Assembly (NCBI GenBank): GCA_013286465.1
Contig: JABDFR010000004.1
Location: 1 to 64,000, forward strand
Reading direction: 5' to 3'
DNA length: 64,000 nt
Origin: Acidobacteriota bacterium
GTDB taxonomy: Bacteria > Acidobacteriota > Terriglobia > Acidiferrales > UBA7541
A model generated the notes under the pieces. The model was not told the DNA's origin, ran no database searches, and saw nothing but the letters and a program-made list of their open reading frames with translations. Below, one piece after another: positions 1-9,571 of this stretch; positions within the stretch are counted from its first letter, which is position 1; each line of letters begins with the position of its first letter. The position numbers and the translations under genes were made by a program.

Positions 1-1130
1 GGCCGTTTGCTTACTACCTTGTGGCTAGCGTTGCGGCGCTGCGGTTTTTTGGCGGGCGGCGCGGGTTGCGGCGGGATTATGCGCCGCCGGTTAGTATTTT
101 GAAGCCTGTGCGCGGATTGGACCGCGAGGCTTATGAGAATTACGCTAGCTTTTGCCGGCTTGATTATCCTGAGTACGAAATCCTTTTTAATGTAGCTGAT
201 GAACGCGATGCGGCGATTCCTTTGATCGAACGATTGATTCGGGAGTTTCCGGAGAGGTCGATCCGGCTTTTTCTTGGGGCGGAGCAGCTGGGGTCGTCGA
301 ATAAAGTCAATAAGCTTTCGAACATGGTTAGCGAGGCGCGCTACGACCTTTTGGTGATGAGCGATAGCGATATTCGCGTGCGGCCGGATTATTTGTGGGC
401 GGTGGTGACACCGTTTCGGGATTCGCGGGTGGGGGCGGTGACTTGCCTGTATCGCGGGCTTGTTGGACGGTCGTTCGGGTCGATTATCGAGGCGCTTGGC
501 AATACTTCGGATTTTGCAGCTGGGGTTTTGGTGGCTTGGTTGTTCCGCAGCGTGAATTTTGCGTTGGGGGCTACCATGGCCACCACGAAGCAGCGCATGG
601 CGGAAATCGGCGGTTTTGAGGATTTGGCCGATCATTTTACTGACGATCATGAGTTGGGGCATCGCATCGCGGCGCTTGGTTATCGGGTGGAGATTGCTAC
701 GCAGCCGGTGGATACGGTTTATCCCGAGACTTCGATGAGGGAATATTTCCGGCATCAATTGCGGTGGTCTTTGGCGATTCGGCATGCGGCGCCCGCTGGG
801 TATTTGGGGCGGATTTTCGTGCATGCGATTTTCTGGATGCTGGTGGGGATCGCTGCGGCGCCTTCACTTGCGATCGCTGCTGGTTATCTGGCGGCTTATT
901 TGATTTTGCGGCCTTTGATGGCTTGGACGGTGGGGGTTTGGGGGTTGCGCGATCCGCTTTTGCGCACGAATATTTGGCGGTTGCCGGTGCACGATGCTTG
1001 TGCGTTCTTCGTCTATGTTTCTAGTTTCTTTACTCGGCGGGTGGAGTGGCGCGGGACGGTTTATAACATTCGCGGTAAGGAACTGATCCCCGTTGTTTCT
1101 GATGCCGCTCGCGTTTCCGCACGCGGGTGA
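1..1130 (+). CDS. HpnI/ceramide-glucosyltransferase-like glycosyltransferase, 5' end cut off
   Basis: A membrane-linked family 2/21 type glycosyltransferase that probably transfers a sugar from a nucleotide donor to a lipid such as a hopanoid or ceramide-like acceptor. The reading frame is open to the window edge (codons start at base 3), so the N-terminus with its first membrane helix is missing. The GTG at 21 is probably internal. Visible signatures are the PVSILKPVRG opening of the catalytic domain, the MSDSDIRV acidic metal-binding motif, a TDDHELG acidic motif and the RHQLRW (Q/RxxRW) motif, followed by two or three hydrophobic C-terminal helices. These match the GT21-like HpnI architecture. 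A paralog with the same motif order lies at 26386-27612. The acceptor is not deducible from sequence. The gene ends 400 bp before the ABC transporter gene, so it may not share its operon. Confidence 0.75.
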   Translation, partial: PFAYYLVASVAALRFFGGRRGLRRDYAPPVSILKPVRGLDREAYENYASFCRLDYPEYEILFNVADERDAAIPLIERLIREFPERSIRLFLGAEQLGSSNKVNKLSNMVSEARYDLLVMSDSDIRVRPDYLWAVVTPFRDSRVGAVTCLYRGLVGRSFGSIIEALGNTSDFAAGVLVAWLFRSVNFALGATMATTKQRMAEIGGFEDLADHFTDDHELGHRIAALGYRVEIATQPVDTVYPETSMREYFRHQLRWSLAIRHAAPAGYLGRIFVHAIFWMLVGIAAAPSLAIAAGYLAAYLILRPLMAWTVGVWGLRDPLLRTNIWRLPVHDACAFFVYVSSFFTRRVEWRGTVYNIRGKELIPVVSDAARVSARG

Positions 1131-1531
1131 GGCGCTCTTTTTTTCTGGCGTCCCTCTCGTTCCAAAACGACAAGGTAGAAGCTACTCAGAGAGCGAAAGA
1201 AAGGCATAAGCGGGCGTTTCTGCGTTCTGATTAAGCCTAGCATTATCAATCACTTCAGCCCCGACAACGCTGGCAATTGACGTGCACATTGTTCTGCCCG
1301 GGGGCCGAACGTGCGCGAGAGGTTTCGAGGGTGCGTTGGCGAGTCGGAGCGGTCTTCAAGCCAGAATCTGCACTATCTTTCAGCAGTTGCCTCGAAGTTG
1401 TCCCCAATCTCGCAGCTTGACCATCACATAGGCGGACGCGGAGCGAGTCGATAGGTGTGTGACGCGCTAGCGTGCGGCTCGAGTGGAATGGCGGCAGGGA
1501 AGTTGGCGAGAGAAGCGGTAGAGATGTGTGG
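1131..1531. other. Intergenic gap, no gene recognised
   Basis: About 400 bases between the glycosyltransferase and the ABC transporter. I see no convincing open frame, tRNA, intrinsic terminator or member of the dispersed repeat families found elsewhere in the window. TTGAC-like hexamers occur (for example near 1416) but none has a good -10 partner at the right distance. The transporter promoter presumably lies here but cannot be placed. Confidence 0.5.
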
Positions 1532-3367
1532 ATGAGCCCAGACACTCAAAATTCGGAGCAGCCTCCTAGGCCTAAGTGGCAGGCGCGGCTTAAGGCGCTG
1601 CGAAATATTCCGCCGGTGTTCCGCATGGTTTGGGAAGCGGCGCCGGGGATTGTTGTTTCCAGCTTGATTTTCCGCTTGCTCGTGTCGGTGGTGCCGGTGG
1701 CCATGTTGTGGGTCACGAAGCTGATCATCGACGCGGTTTACCAGCACCTTTCGGCGCATAGCGCGCTTCCCGGGATATTTTGGTGGTTGGTCGTGTTGGA
1801 ATTTGCGCTGGCTAGCGTCGCGACGATATTTGCGCGTGCGAATGATTTCTGCGATACGGTTTTGGCCGACCGGTTTACCCGCTACATCAGCACGCGAATC
1901 ATGGAACATGCTTCGCGGCTCGATTTGACCAGCTTCGAGGACCCCTCTTTCTACGACAAGATGGACCGGGCGCGGGTGCAGGGAACTGACCGCGTGATGA
2001 TGATTCAGATGAGCGGGCGGTTGATTCAGGAAGTGATTACGACCGTCAGCTTGGCTGCTGGGATTTTCTTTTTCTCGCCGTGGCTGCTTTTCTTTCTGGT
2101 GGTTTGCGTGGTGCCGGCGTTTTTGGGGGAGACGCATTTTGCGTTTCTTGGTTATTCGCTGAATTTTGCGCAGACACCGGACCGGCGGCAGCTGGATTAT
2201 TTGCGGATTGTTGGCGGGAGCAAAGATAGCGCCAAGGAATTGAAGCTTTTTGGGCTGGGGCCGTTTTTGGTTGGGCGTTACCGCGCGATTTCTGACCGGT
2301 TGCATCGGCAGACTGTGGATCTGGCCAAGCGGAAGCTTTTCTTTGGGGCGCTGCTTACTTTGCTGGGGACGCTTGGTTATTACGGGACTTATGCCTACGT
2401 GATTTATCGCACGGTGATGGGCGAGTTGACGCTTGGCCAATTGACATTTCTGGCCGGCGCGATTGCCGGGGCTAGCACGAACATTCAGGCGGTCTTCTCG
2501 ACCTTCTCTGGAATTGCTGACCAGGCGCTTTTCCTTACAGATTTGCTGGAATTTTTCTCGGTGAAGCCGCGGATTGTGTCGAAGCCGAATGCTTTGGCTG
2601 CGCCGCGGCCGATTCGGCGGGGATTTGAGTTTGTGAATGTTGGTTTCTCGTATCCCGGAAATCCGCGGAAGGTGCTTAGCAATATTAATTTCACGCTGGA
2701 GCCGGGGCAACGCGTGGCGTTGGTGGGCGAAAACGGGCAGGGCAAGACGACTATCGTGAAGTTGCTTACGCGGCTTTACGATCCGACTGAGGGCGCGATT
2801 TTGCTCGATGGCGTCGATCTGCGCGAATACGACTTGGAAGATTTGTGGAAAGAGATTGGGGTGATCTTTCAGGATTTCGTGCGTTACGACATGACGGCTG
2901 CTGAAAATATCGCCATCGGCAAGGTGGAAGGCGCGAATGACATTTTTCATGTGCGCAATGCAGCGATGAAGAGTTTGGCTGAGGGCGTGATCAAGCGGTT
3001 GCCTCGCGAATATGACCAACAGCTTGGGTGCCGGTTTGACGGCGGCGTCGATCTTTCCGGCGGCGAGTGGCAGAAGATTGCGCTGGCTCGGGCTTATTTG
3101 CGCGATGCGCAGGTTTTAATTTTGGATGAGCCTACCGCGTCGCTCGATGCTAAGTCGGAGAGCGACGTGTTTCATCGTTTCGCTGAGCTTACCAGCGGAA
3201 AAATGGCGCTGCTGATTTCGCACCGGTTTTCCACGGTGCGCATGGCCGATCGCATTTTGGTTTTGGCCGACGGGAAGATTGTTGAAGAGGGACCGCACGA
3301 CCGGTTGATGTTGGCGGGCGGGCGTTATGCGGAAATGTTTGAGTTGCAAGCGGCAAATTACCGCTAA
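1532..3367 (+). CDS. ABC half-transporter (fused permease and ATPase), NdvA/ChvA-like by context
   Basis: An exporter-type ABC protein of 611 residues: about five or six hydrophobic helices in residues 40-330, then one nucleotide-binding domain. The ATPase motifs are complete: Walker A GENGQGKTT (399-407), signature LSGGE (508-512), Walker B LILDEPTASLD (around 529-539) and an H-loop in LISHRFS. The frame is open to a GTG at 1472, but the ATG at 1532 (MSPDTQ) gives a more natural N-terminus ahead of the membrane domain. The gene lies 18 bp upstream of a cyclic-glucan-synthase-like gene in the same direction. In rhizobia, Agrobacterium and Brucella the cyclic beta-1,2-glucan exporter (NdvA/ChvA/Cgt) is an ABC half-transporter of this layout paired with the synthase, so export of the neighbour's product is the natural inference. 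Substrate is not shown by the sequence itself. Confidence 0.85.
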   Translation: MSPDTQNSEQPPRPKWQARLKALRNIPPVFRMVWEAAPGIVVSSLIFRLLVSVVPVAMLWVTKLIIDAVYQHLSAHSALPGIFWWLVVLEFALASVATIFARANDFCDTVLADRFTRYISTRIMEHASRLDLTSFEDPSFYDKMDRARVQGTDRVMMIQMSGRLIQEVITTVSLAAGIFFFSPWLLFFLVVCVVPAFLGETHFAFLGYSLNFAQTPDRRQLDYLRIVGGSKDSAKELKLFGLGPFLVGRYRAISDRLHRQTVDLAKRKLFFGALLTLLGTLGYYGTYAYVIYRTVMGELTLGQLTFLAGAIAGASTNIQAVFSTFSGIADQALFLTDLLEFFSVKPRIVSKPNALAAPRPIRRGFEFVNVGFSYPGNPRKVLSNINFTLEPGQRVALVGENGQGKTTIVKLLTRLYDPTEGAILLDGVDLREYDLEDLWKEIGVIFQDFVRYDMTAAENIAIGKVEGANDIFHVRNAAMKSLAEGVIKRLPREYDQQLGCRFDGGVDLSGGEWQKIALARAYLRDAQVLILDEPTASLDAKSESDVFHRFAELTSGKMALLISHRFSTVRMADRILVLADGKIVEEGPHDRLMLAGGRYAEMFELQAANYR

Positions 3368-3385
3368 GGAGACTGGGACCCGACC

Positions 3386-6300
3386 GTGGCCACTTCACAC
3401 CATACTCCGTCAGACTTGACTGGTGCAGCGCCTCTGCTTGTGCAGCCGGAGATTCGGCCGCGCGCTGGCGCTGATGCCGGTTGCGACGCGGCGCGCGTGC
3501 GCTTTGCGCAGGAAATTCTGGAAGGTGTGCGCCCGGCGGCTCAGGATTCTGAGGCGCCTGCTGCGGCTTGGACGGTTACGCGCGAGGGGAGCTGCCGTAA
3601 GGCGCTGGCCGAGCAGCTGAAGGATATTTCCGGGGCGATTCAGGAGACGGTGCAGCAGTTGCTGCAGATTACATCTACCGGAATTGTGCTTAGCGGGCGG
3701 GCGCGGACTTTTCTGGATAATGCTTCGCTGACGCGCATGTCGTTGCAGGAAGCGGCGGCGGGGATTGAGCGGGCGGACGATTTGCCGCGCGTGAAGTTGG
3801 CGGATGAGAGCATCGTGCCGCGGGCTTATGCGCTGGCGAAGTCTTATTTGCAGACGGCTGCTTATTGCTTCGACCTGGCAGGGTTTCGCGATTACGTGGC
3901 CGACGTGCAGTTTGCTTCGCCGATTGAGATGGCCGAGGCTTGGCATCTGAAGCCGTTTTTGAATTTCGCGATTGTCGAGCAGATTGCGGCGATTTGCGGG
4001 CCTTTGCCTTTGACGCCGCAGGAGGATCCGCAAGCAGCGAATGCTGTGATGGCTAGCGCGGACGCGCCGCGTATTCGCGATTTAGTCGGATCGTTGCAGG
4101 CGATTTCGGATTTGGATTGGAAGACGGTTTTCTGCCAGATCGATTTGAGCGAGAGGATATTGCGCGAGGATCGCGGCGGGACTTACGCGCGGATGGATTT
4201 TGCGAGCCGCGAAGCGTACCGCGCGGCGGTGGCCGAGCTGGCGAAAGGCAGCAAGTTGGCGGAACACGAAATCGCCACGCACGCGATCGATCTAGCGCAT
4301 GAGGCAAGTGAGTTGGCGAGTTTGAGCGGGCGGGCGCGCGAGCGGCGTTCGCATGTCGGTTACTTCCTGGTAGATAAAGGCCGGGCGGAGCTGGAGCGGA
4401 CGATCGGCTTCAAGCCTACCGCGCCGTCGCGATTGCGGGCGTTTCTGTTGAAGTTTCCGGACTACTCCTACCTGGCTGGGATTGAATTGCTGGCGCTGGG
4501 GATCATGGGCGCCGTTGTCGCGCTCTCGCGGACGAAGTTGCCCGGGTTGCTGGTTGTGGCGTTGTTTTTGATTCCGGCTCTCGATTGCGCGGTTTCAATC
4601 GTGAACATGATCGTTACGCGGTTTGTGCGTCCGCAAAAACTGGCGCGGCTGGATTTTTCGGCTGGGGTGCCGGGGGATTGCCGGACGATGGTTGTTGTTC
4701 CTACGCTGCTGACCAGCGAAGAGCAGGCGCGTCATGCGGTGCGCGATTTGGAAATTCGCTATCTCGGGAATCGCGACGCGAACATTCATTTTGCTTTGCT
4801 CACCGATCCGCCGGATGCGGAGACGGAATTCGATGAGAAAGATGCGCTGGCGCCTTTCTGTTCGCGGTTGATCGATCAGCTGAACGCGAAATATGCGGGG
4901 GTGCGCAAAGGCGGCTTCTTCCATTTCCATCGCAACCGCGTTTTCAATGAGGCGGAAGGCTTCTGGATGGGTTGGGAGCGCAAGCGCGGGAAGTTGCTGG
5001 ACTTCAATCGGTTTCTTTTGAAGCAGGCTGATAATTTTTCGGTGAAGACTGGCGATCTGTCGCTGCTTGAGGGCGGCGTGAAGTATGTGATCACGTTGGA
5101 TCTCGATACGCAATTGCCGCGCGAGGCGGCGCATAAATTAATCGGCACGCTGGCGCATCCGTTGAACCGGGCGGCGATTGATGCGGCTACGAATACCGTG
5201 GTGGAAGGTTACGGAATTCTTCAGCCGCGCGTGGATACCAGCATTAAATCGGCGGGACGCTCGCGACTGGCTTCGCTGCTTTCTGGCGATACGAGCTTCG
5301 ACATTTATACGCGGGCGGTTTCGGATGTTTATCAGGATCTTTTCGGCGAAGGAATTTTCACTGGCAAGGGAATTTATGAAGTTGAGACGTTTCAGAAAGT
5401 GCTGGCCGGGCGTTTTCCGAACAACGCGATTCTTAGCCACGATTTGATTGAAGGGGCTTACGCGCGGGCTGGATTGGTTTCGGATATCGAAGTGGTCGAC
5501 GATTATCCTTCGCACTTCAGCGCGTTCAGCCGGCGGAAACACCGTTGGGTGCGCGGCGACTGGCAGATTATTTTCTGGTTGCTGCCGCGGGTGCCGGATA
5601 ATGCCGGGCATTTGGCGCGCAATCCGCTTTCGAGCATTTCGCGGTGGAAGATTGTCGATAATCTGCGCCGCAGCTTGACGGAGTTTGCTACGTTCGCGCT
5701 GCTGCTTTGCGGCTGGCTGTTCTTGCCGGGGCGGGCGCTTTATTGGACGCTGGCGGCCTTGGCCATTATTGTTCTTCCGACTTATTTCCAATTTGCGTTT
5801 TCGATTGCTACTGCGGGCAAAGCGCTGTTCGAAAAAGGATTCTGGAAGGGCCTGCTGCGCGATTTCGCTAGTGCGCATGCGATGCTTTTCATTCGTTTGA
5901 CATTCTTGTGCCACCAGACTTTGGTGACGCTTGATGCGGTGGTGCGCACGATGGTGCGGACACTTTTGACGCGGCGCAAAATGCTCGAATGGGAAACGGC
6001 TGCGGAATCGGAAACGACTTCGGAAGCTGCGACGCTGGTGGATTCTTATCTCGACTGGGCCGTGCTCCTGGCGTTCGCGATCGGGGCATTAGTGGCGGTC
6101 AGTCATCCTGCTTCGCTGGCGATCGCGCTGCCGTTCCTGGTTCTGTGGGCGTCCTCGAAAATAATTTGCGATTGGCTGAATCAGCCGCTGGAATCGAGCG
6201 CGTCGCCGCTCAAGTCCACGGATCGCGCGCTGCTGCGCAATTCGGCGCTGCGCACTTGGCGGTTTTTCCGCGAGTTCAGCAATCGCGAGGAGCGCTGGTT

Positions 6301-8119
6301 GGTTCCGGATATCGTTCAGGCTGAGCCGCCGCTGGTGGCGCATCGCGTATCGACGACGAATCTTGGTTTGCTGCTGAATTCGCGGCAAGCGGCTGTTGAT
6401 CTTGGTTATTTGACGCTCGACGAATTCATTCACGATACGCATGAGACGCTCGCGACCGTCGATCGCATGGAGAAGCATCGCGGGCAGCTTTACAACTGGT
6501 ACGACAATCGGACGCTCGAGCCGGTGAAGCCGCTGTTTGTTTCGACCGTGGATAACGGCAACTTGCTTTGTTCGTTTTGGACGCTCAAGCATGGATGTCT
6601 GGAAGCGGGGAAGCAGCCGCTCTTTGGCGACAATTTGTGGAAGGGCGTTCGCGATTACGTTGAGCTGCTGAGCGAGCTGGCGGCCAAAAAACCGCGCATC
6701 CCGGCTGTGTACCGCGCGGTGCAGGATTTGAAGCAGCGATTTGAGGCCTTGCCATCGGATGGATCGGAATGGATTCGCGGGCTATCGACACTTGATCTTG
6801 CCGCGGTGATTCTCGAGGAAAAGCTGGCGGACCGTGATTTGCCGGAAGAGATTCGCTGGTGGATCAGCGAGTTCTCGGTGCGCGTCGGGAGCTTGATTCG
6901 CATGGTGTCGAATCTCGCGCCGTGGCTATCGCCCGAGTTTGAAGCGATTTGGGTCACGATCGATCGAGCGCACCGTCCGGAACTGAAGAGCTTGACGGTG
7001 GAATCGGCTGCGCGGATGCTGCAAACCTTGGATGAGCATCTGGCGTCGCTCTCGGGCAGCAGAAAACTTACCGACGAAGCGAGCGCTGCTTTGCCGCACC
7101 TGCGCACGGCGATGGCGCGCTCGCGGGAAATGCACGCGCGGCTTGCGGCGACGCTCGCGGAGCTTGCCGCGCACGCGGCCAGGCTTGCCGAGGCGATGGA
7201 TTTCAGCTTCCTTTATAACGCGAAGAAAAAGATGGTTTCGATCGGCTATGACGGCGATGAGAAGGCGGTCAGCAAGTATCACTACGATTTGATGGCTTCC
7301 GAAGCGCGGGCGGCGGTTTTCTGCGCGATTGCGAAGAATGAAATGCCGCAGGATGCCTGGTTTCAGCTGGATCGCACGCAGACGAATTGCCAGCGCGAGG
7401 ATGTTTTGGTCTCCTGGACCGGCACGATGTTTGAATATTTGATGCCGGCGTTGTGGATGCGCACTTATCCGGGGACGATGCTGGATCACAGCGCGCACGC
7501 GGCGGTGCTGGCGCAGCAGCGCTACGCTCGCGGCAAATCGATTCCTTGGGGGATTTCGGAATCATCGAGCGCGCAGCGGAATCCGGATGGGCACTATCGT
7601 TACTTTGCGTTCGGCGTGCCGGGGCTGGGGTTGAATCACGATGGGGCTTCGGATGAGTTGGTGGTTTCGCCTTATTCTACTTTTCTGGCGCTGGCGGCTG
7701 ATCCGCGCGGGGCGATTAGCAATCTTGAGCGCATGAAGAAAATGAATTGGCTCTCGACTTATGGATTCTACGAGGCTGGGGACTTTACGCCTTCGCGGCA
7801 GGTGCGCGGGGAGCGGCATCAAGTGGTGCGCAATTGGATGGCGCATCACCAGGGCATGACGCTTTTGGCGATTGCCAACGCGCTTTGCGATTCTTCGATG
7901 CAGCGGCGGTTTCATGCGGAGCCTGGGGTGATGGCTACCGAGCGCTTGCTGCACGAAAAGCAGCCCACGCGGCGGACGGTGATTTCGAATCTGCTCAGCT
8001 GGAAACATTCATGGACCGAATTGATTGCCAAGCGGCCTGATTTTCTGCGGCGCGATTATTGGGGAGCTTGCCCGGAACCGGCACGCGAGGTTGAGCAGGG
8101 GTTTGTGCGGCAAGGTTGA
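3386..8119 (+). CDS. Cyclic beta-glucan-synthase-like protein, GT84-like plus glycoamylase-like domains, no GH94 domain
   Basis: A 1577-residue membrane protein resembling the front and middle of cyclic beta-1,2-glucan synthases (NdvB/ChvB/Cgs). Residues 1-345 form an alpha-helical region. Membrane helices lie near 365-415. A processive GT2-like domain follows, with a DLDTQ metal motif (D572, D574), the SHDLIEG motif and a RKHRW motif (717-721), then more helices to about 930. The C-terminal half is a glycoamylase-like domain (Pfam Glycoamylase, recently GH189) with FSFLYNAKKKMVSIGYD, SESSSAQ and WMAHHQGMT motifs. Family members usually run to about 2800 residues, ending in a GH94 phosphorylase domain that sets glucan length. 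Here the frame stops soon after the MATERLLHEK segment, and nothing like GH94 follows. Start is GTG at 3386 after AAGGAG (3366-3371). The upstream ABC transporter is probably co-transcribed. Product linkage and cyclisation are inferred, not shown. Confidence 0.8.
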   Translation: MATSHHTPSDLTGAAPLLVQPEIRPRAGADAGCDAARVRFAQEILEGVRPAAQDSEAPAAAWTVTREGSCRKALAEQLKDISGAIQETVQQLLQITSTGIVLSGRARTFLDNASLTRMSLQEAAAGIERADDLPRVKLADESIVPRAYALAKSYLQTAAYCFDLAGFRDYVADVQFASPIEMAEAWHLKPFLNFAIVEQIAAICGPLPLTPQEDPQAANAVMASADAPRIRDLVGSLQAISDLDWKTVFCQIDLSERILREDRGGTYARMDFASREAYRAAVAELAKGSKLAEHEIATHAIDLAHEASELASLSGRARERRSHVGYFLVDKGRAELERTIGFKPTAPSRLRAFLLKFPDYSYLAGIELLALGIMGAVVALSRTKLPGLLVVALFLIPALDCAVSIVNMIVTRFVRPQKLARLDFSAGVPGDCRTMVVVPTLLTSEEQARHAVRDLEIRYLGNRDANIHFALLTDPPDAETEFDEKDALAPFCSRLIDQLNAKYAGVRKGGFFHFHRNRVFNEAEGFWMGWERKRGKLLDFNRFLLKQADNFSVKTGDLSLLEGGVKYVITLDLDTQLPREAAHKLIGTLAHPLNRAAIDAATNTVVEGYGILQPRVDTSIKSAGRSRLASLLSGDTSFDIYTRAVSDVYQDLFGEGIFTGKGIYEVETFQKVLAGRFPNNAILSHDLIEGAYARAGLVSDIEVVDDYPSHFSAFSRRKHRWVRGDWQIIFWLLPRVPDNAGHLARNPLSSISRWKIVDNLRRSLTEFATFALLLCGWLFLPGRALYWTLAALAIIVLPTYFQFAFSIATAGKALFEKGFWKGLLRDFASAHAMLFIRLTFLCHQTLVTLDAVVRTMVRTLLTRRKMLEWETAAESETTSEAATLVDSYLDWAVLLAFAIGALVAVSHPASLAIALPFLVLWASSKIICDWLNQPLESSASPLKSTDRALLRNSALRTWRFFREFSNREERWLVPDIVQAEPPLVAHRVSTTNLGLLLNSRQAAVDLGYLTLDEFIHDTHETLATVDRMEKHRGQLYNWYDNRTLEPVKPLFVSTVDNGNLLCSFWTLKHGCLEAGKQPLFGDNLWKGVRDYVELLSELAAKKPRIPAVYRAVQDLKQRFEALPSDGSEWIRGLSTLDLAAVILEEKLADRDLPEEIRWWISEFSVRVGSLIRMVSNLAPWLSPEFEAIWVTIDRAHRPELKSLTVESAARMLQTLDEHLASLSGSRKLTDEASAALPHLRTAMARSREMHARLAATLAELAAHAARLAEAMDFSFLYNAKKKMVSIGYDGDEKAVSKYHYDLMASEARAAVFCAIAKNEMPQDAWFQLDRTQTNCQREDVLVSWTGTMFEYLMPALWMRTYPGTMLDHSAHAAVLAQQRYARGKSIPWGISESSSAQRNPDGHYRYFAFGVPGLGLNHDGASDELVVSPYSTFLALAADPRGAISNLERMKKMNWLSTYGFYEAGDFTPSRQVRGERHQVVRNWMAHHQGMTLLAIANALCDSSMQRRFHAEPGVMATERLLHEKQPTRRTVISNLLSWKHSWTELIAKRPDFLRRDYWGACPEPAREVEQGFVRQG

Positions 8120-8525
8120 TCGTTTTGCGAGTGAGTTGAAGTCATCTGGCTTTGTTGACATCGTGCGCGTTTGCGAGGCCGATGGAACGTGGAGAATGCC
8201 GGATCGCGTTACGTCGACCCAAATAGGCCACATTTTCGCACGTGTTAGATGGGCGGGCGAGGCAAGCCATCGCCTCTACGCGGGGAGACTCCCACCTGGA
8301 AACACAAGACCTTGGCGGCTAAACCCTACTTGATTCTGCGTCGGTTTCGGCACGACTGAAGTCGTGCCCTGACAACCCGACGCCACTTCACTAGTTCTCA
8401 GGTCGGATCCTCCTGGCTTGCGCGTTTAGCCCGCCGTCCTTCCCGTCGCTAAAGCATCTGGTCGAATCTTCCGATAATTGCTGAAGAAGGTGTGCCTCGG
8501 CGGCGTTGCCGGGAACTTGATTTGT
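8120..8525. other. Intergenic gap with one dispersed palindrome
   Basis: About 400 bases between the glucan synthase-like gene and the first barrel protein. It holds one copy of the GGCACGACT-type palindrome (8349-8368) with its usual CTGAC edge. Upstream of that is a stretch (about 8290-8330) resembling the flank seen beside other copies, including a GGCGGCTAAA segment. I found no remnant of a GH94 domain in any frame, so the shortened synthase is not explained by a simple nearby stop codon. Confidence 0.55.
8349..8368 (+). repeat. Dispersed palindrome, family A copy 1
   Basis: GGCACGACTGAAGTCGTGCC: two 9-bp arms around a 2-base loop, followed by CTGAC. Three further copies lie at 15246, 44022 and 50198, in both orientations, always outside or at the very end of genes. 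It behaves like a repetitive extragenic palindrome. Transcribed, it would form a stable hairpin, but no T-run follows, so it is not a standard terminator. Confidence 0.85.
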
Positions 8526-9362
8526 ATGCGAAATCTTGCGTCGATGGTTCTGTTCGGATGTTGTCTCGCCGGCGGAGCTTTGCCGGCGTTGGCGCAGTGC
8601 AAAGGCGACGCGGACGATCAGACGATCACGCCGAGTCCGAGTCAGCCGACCGTCACGGATTCGCCGGACCCGATTGCCAAAGGTGTTGCGGCGCTGGAGT
8701 ACGGCTGGCAGCAAGATTGGATCGGCGGCGAGGCGCGGGTGAGAGGCTCGGGCGTGCTTTTCAAGATGGGGCTGATTTGCAATTTTGAATTTCGGGCCTT
8801 CTTCACGGCGTGGCAATCGGCGGTGATTCCTCCGCAATATCCGGTGGATGGGATTGGCGATACTTGGTTTACCGGGCAGTACCGGGTTCACCGGCAGAGC
8901 GCGAAAGCCCCGGCGTTTTCGATCCAATATACGTTTAAGCAGCCCACTGCGGATTCGCGGAAGGGATTGGGCTCGGGACAGCGCGATCATATCGTGGCTA
9001 TGTCGGCGGGAAAAGACTTCGAGGGGTTTTCGTTTGCGTTTGAAACGAAGTACATTTTGTTCGGGAAAGCCGACAGTGAACCATTCTCGCGGCGGCAGGA
9101 ATATTCGCTGGAAGCTTCACATGACCTGGTACGGCATTTATCGCTGACCGGCGAAATTTACGGCGATACGCGCAGCTCCACGGGCGAGCCTGGGATTGTG
9201 TCCTCGTTGTGGGCTCTCAGCTACAGCCCGAAGCCTCGCGTGATTTTTGATTCCGGGATGGATTTCGGAGTGACGCACGGCGCGCCTTCGAAGCGATTTT
9301 TTGCTGGGGTTAGTTATGCGCTTGGGGACGTCTACAAAGCGCTCCGGCATCAGCGGCCCTGA
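8526..9362 (+). CDS. Secreted beta-barrel-like protein (MetA-pathway/phenol-degradation transporter-like), copy 1
   Basis: A 278-residue exported protein. The ATG at 8526 gives a clean signal peptide (MRNLASMVLFG... ending in LPALAQC), whereas the in-frame TTG at 8478 would precede it with non-signal residues. The mature start TVTDSPDPIAKGVAALEYGW resembles the TDRPDFTES...G.LQLE pattern of the Pfam Phenol_MetA_deg family of predicted outer-membrane barrels. Alternating aromatic and polar strands continue to the end, which finishes FFAGVSYALGDVYKALRHQRP. It is closely related over its whole length to the next gene (9572-10417), so the two are a tandem duplication. Localisation to the outer membrane is inferred from strand pattern. 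The transported substrate is unknown, and a purely structural role is also possible. Confidence 0.65.
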   Translation: MRNLASMVLFGCCLAGGALPALAQCKGDADDQTITPSPSQPTVTDSPDPIAKGVAALEYGWQQDWIGGEARVRGSGVLFKMGLICNFEFRAFFTAWQSAVIPPQYPVDGIGDTWFTGQYRVHRQSAKAPAFSIQYTFKQPTADSRKGLGSGQRDHIVAMSAGKDFEGFSFAFETKYILFGKADSEPFSRRQEYSLEASHDLVRHLSLTGEIYGDTRSSTGEPGIVSSLWALSYSPKPRVIFDSGMDFGVTHGAPSKRFFAGVSYALGDVYKALRHQRP

Positions 9363-9571
9363 TTCTGAACGAACTCGCATTGCGTTTCATCGTCGTACAC
9401 CCTACTCCGTTGTGAAACATCGGGCGGCGCGGCATTTGTTGATCCTGTGGGACTTCCCGTTGGCTCTCGGTTTGCAATTCATCTGTTACCGGCGAGTTTT
9501 GTCTCGTCGGAGCTGGCACGCCTATCCCACGTGCGGCTCTGTTTTTGCTCTCGTCTGGGATTCTGAGGATT

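Noticed and set aside
1424-3019. Long minus-strand open frame (531 codons) opposite the ABC transporter
   Set aside because: Arg/His/Pro-rich composition typical of the antisense of a GC-rich gene. The plus strand carries complete ABC motifs.
8025-8333. 102-codon frame across the end of the glucan synthase-like gene, considered as a remnant of the missing domain
   Set aside because: No GH94-like motif, and its end reads through the dispersed repeat flank.
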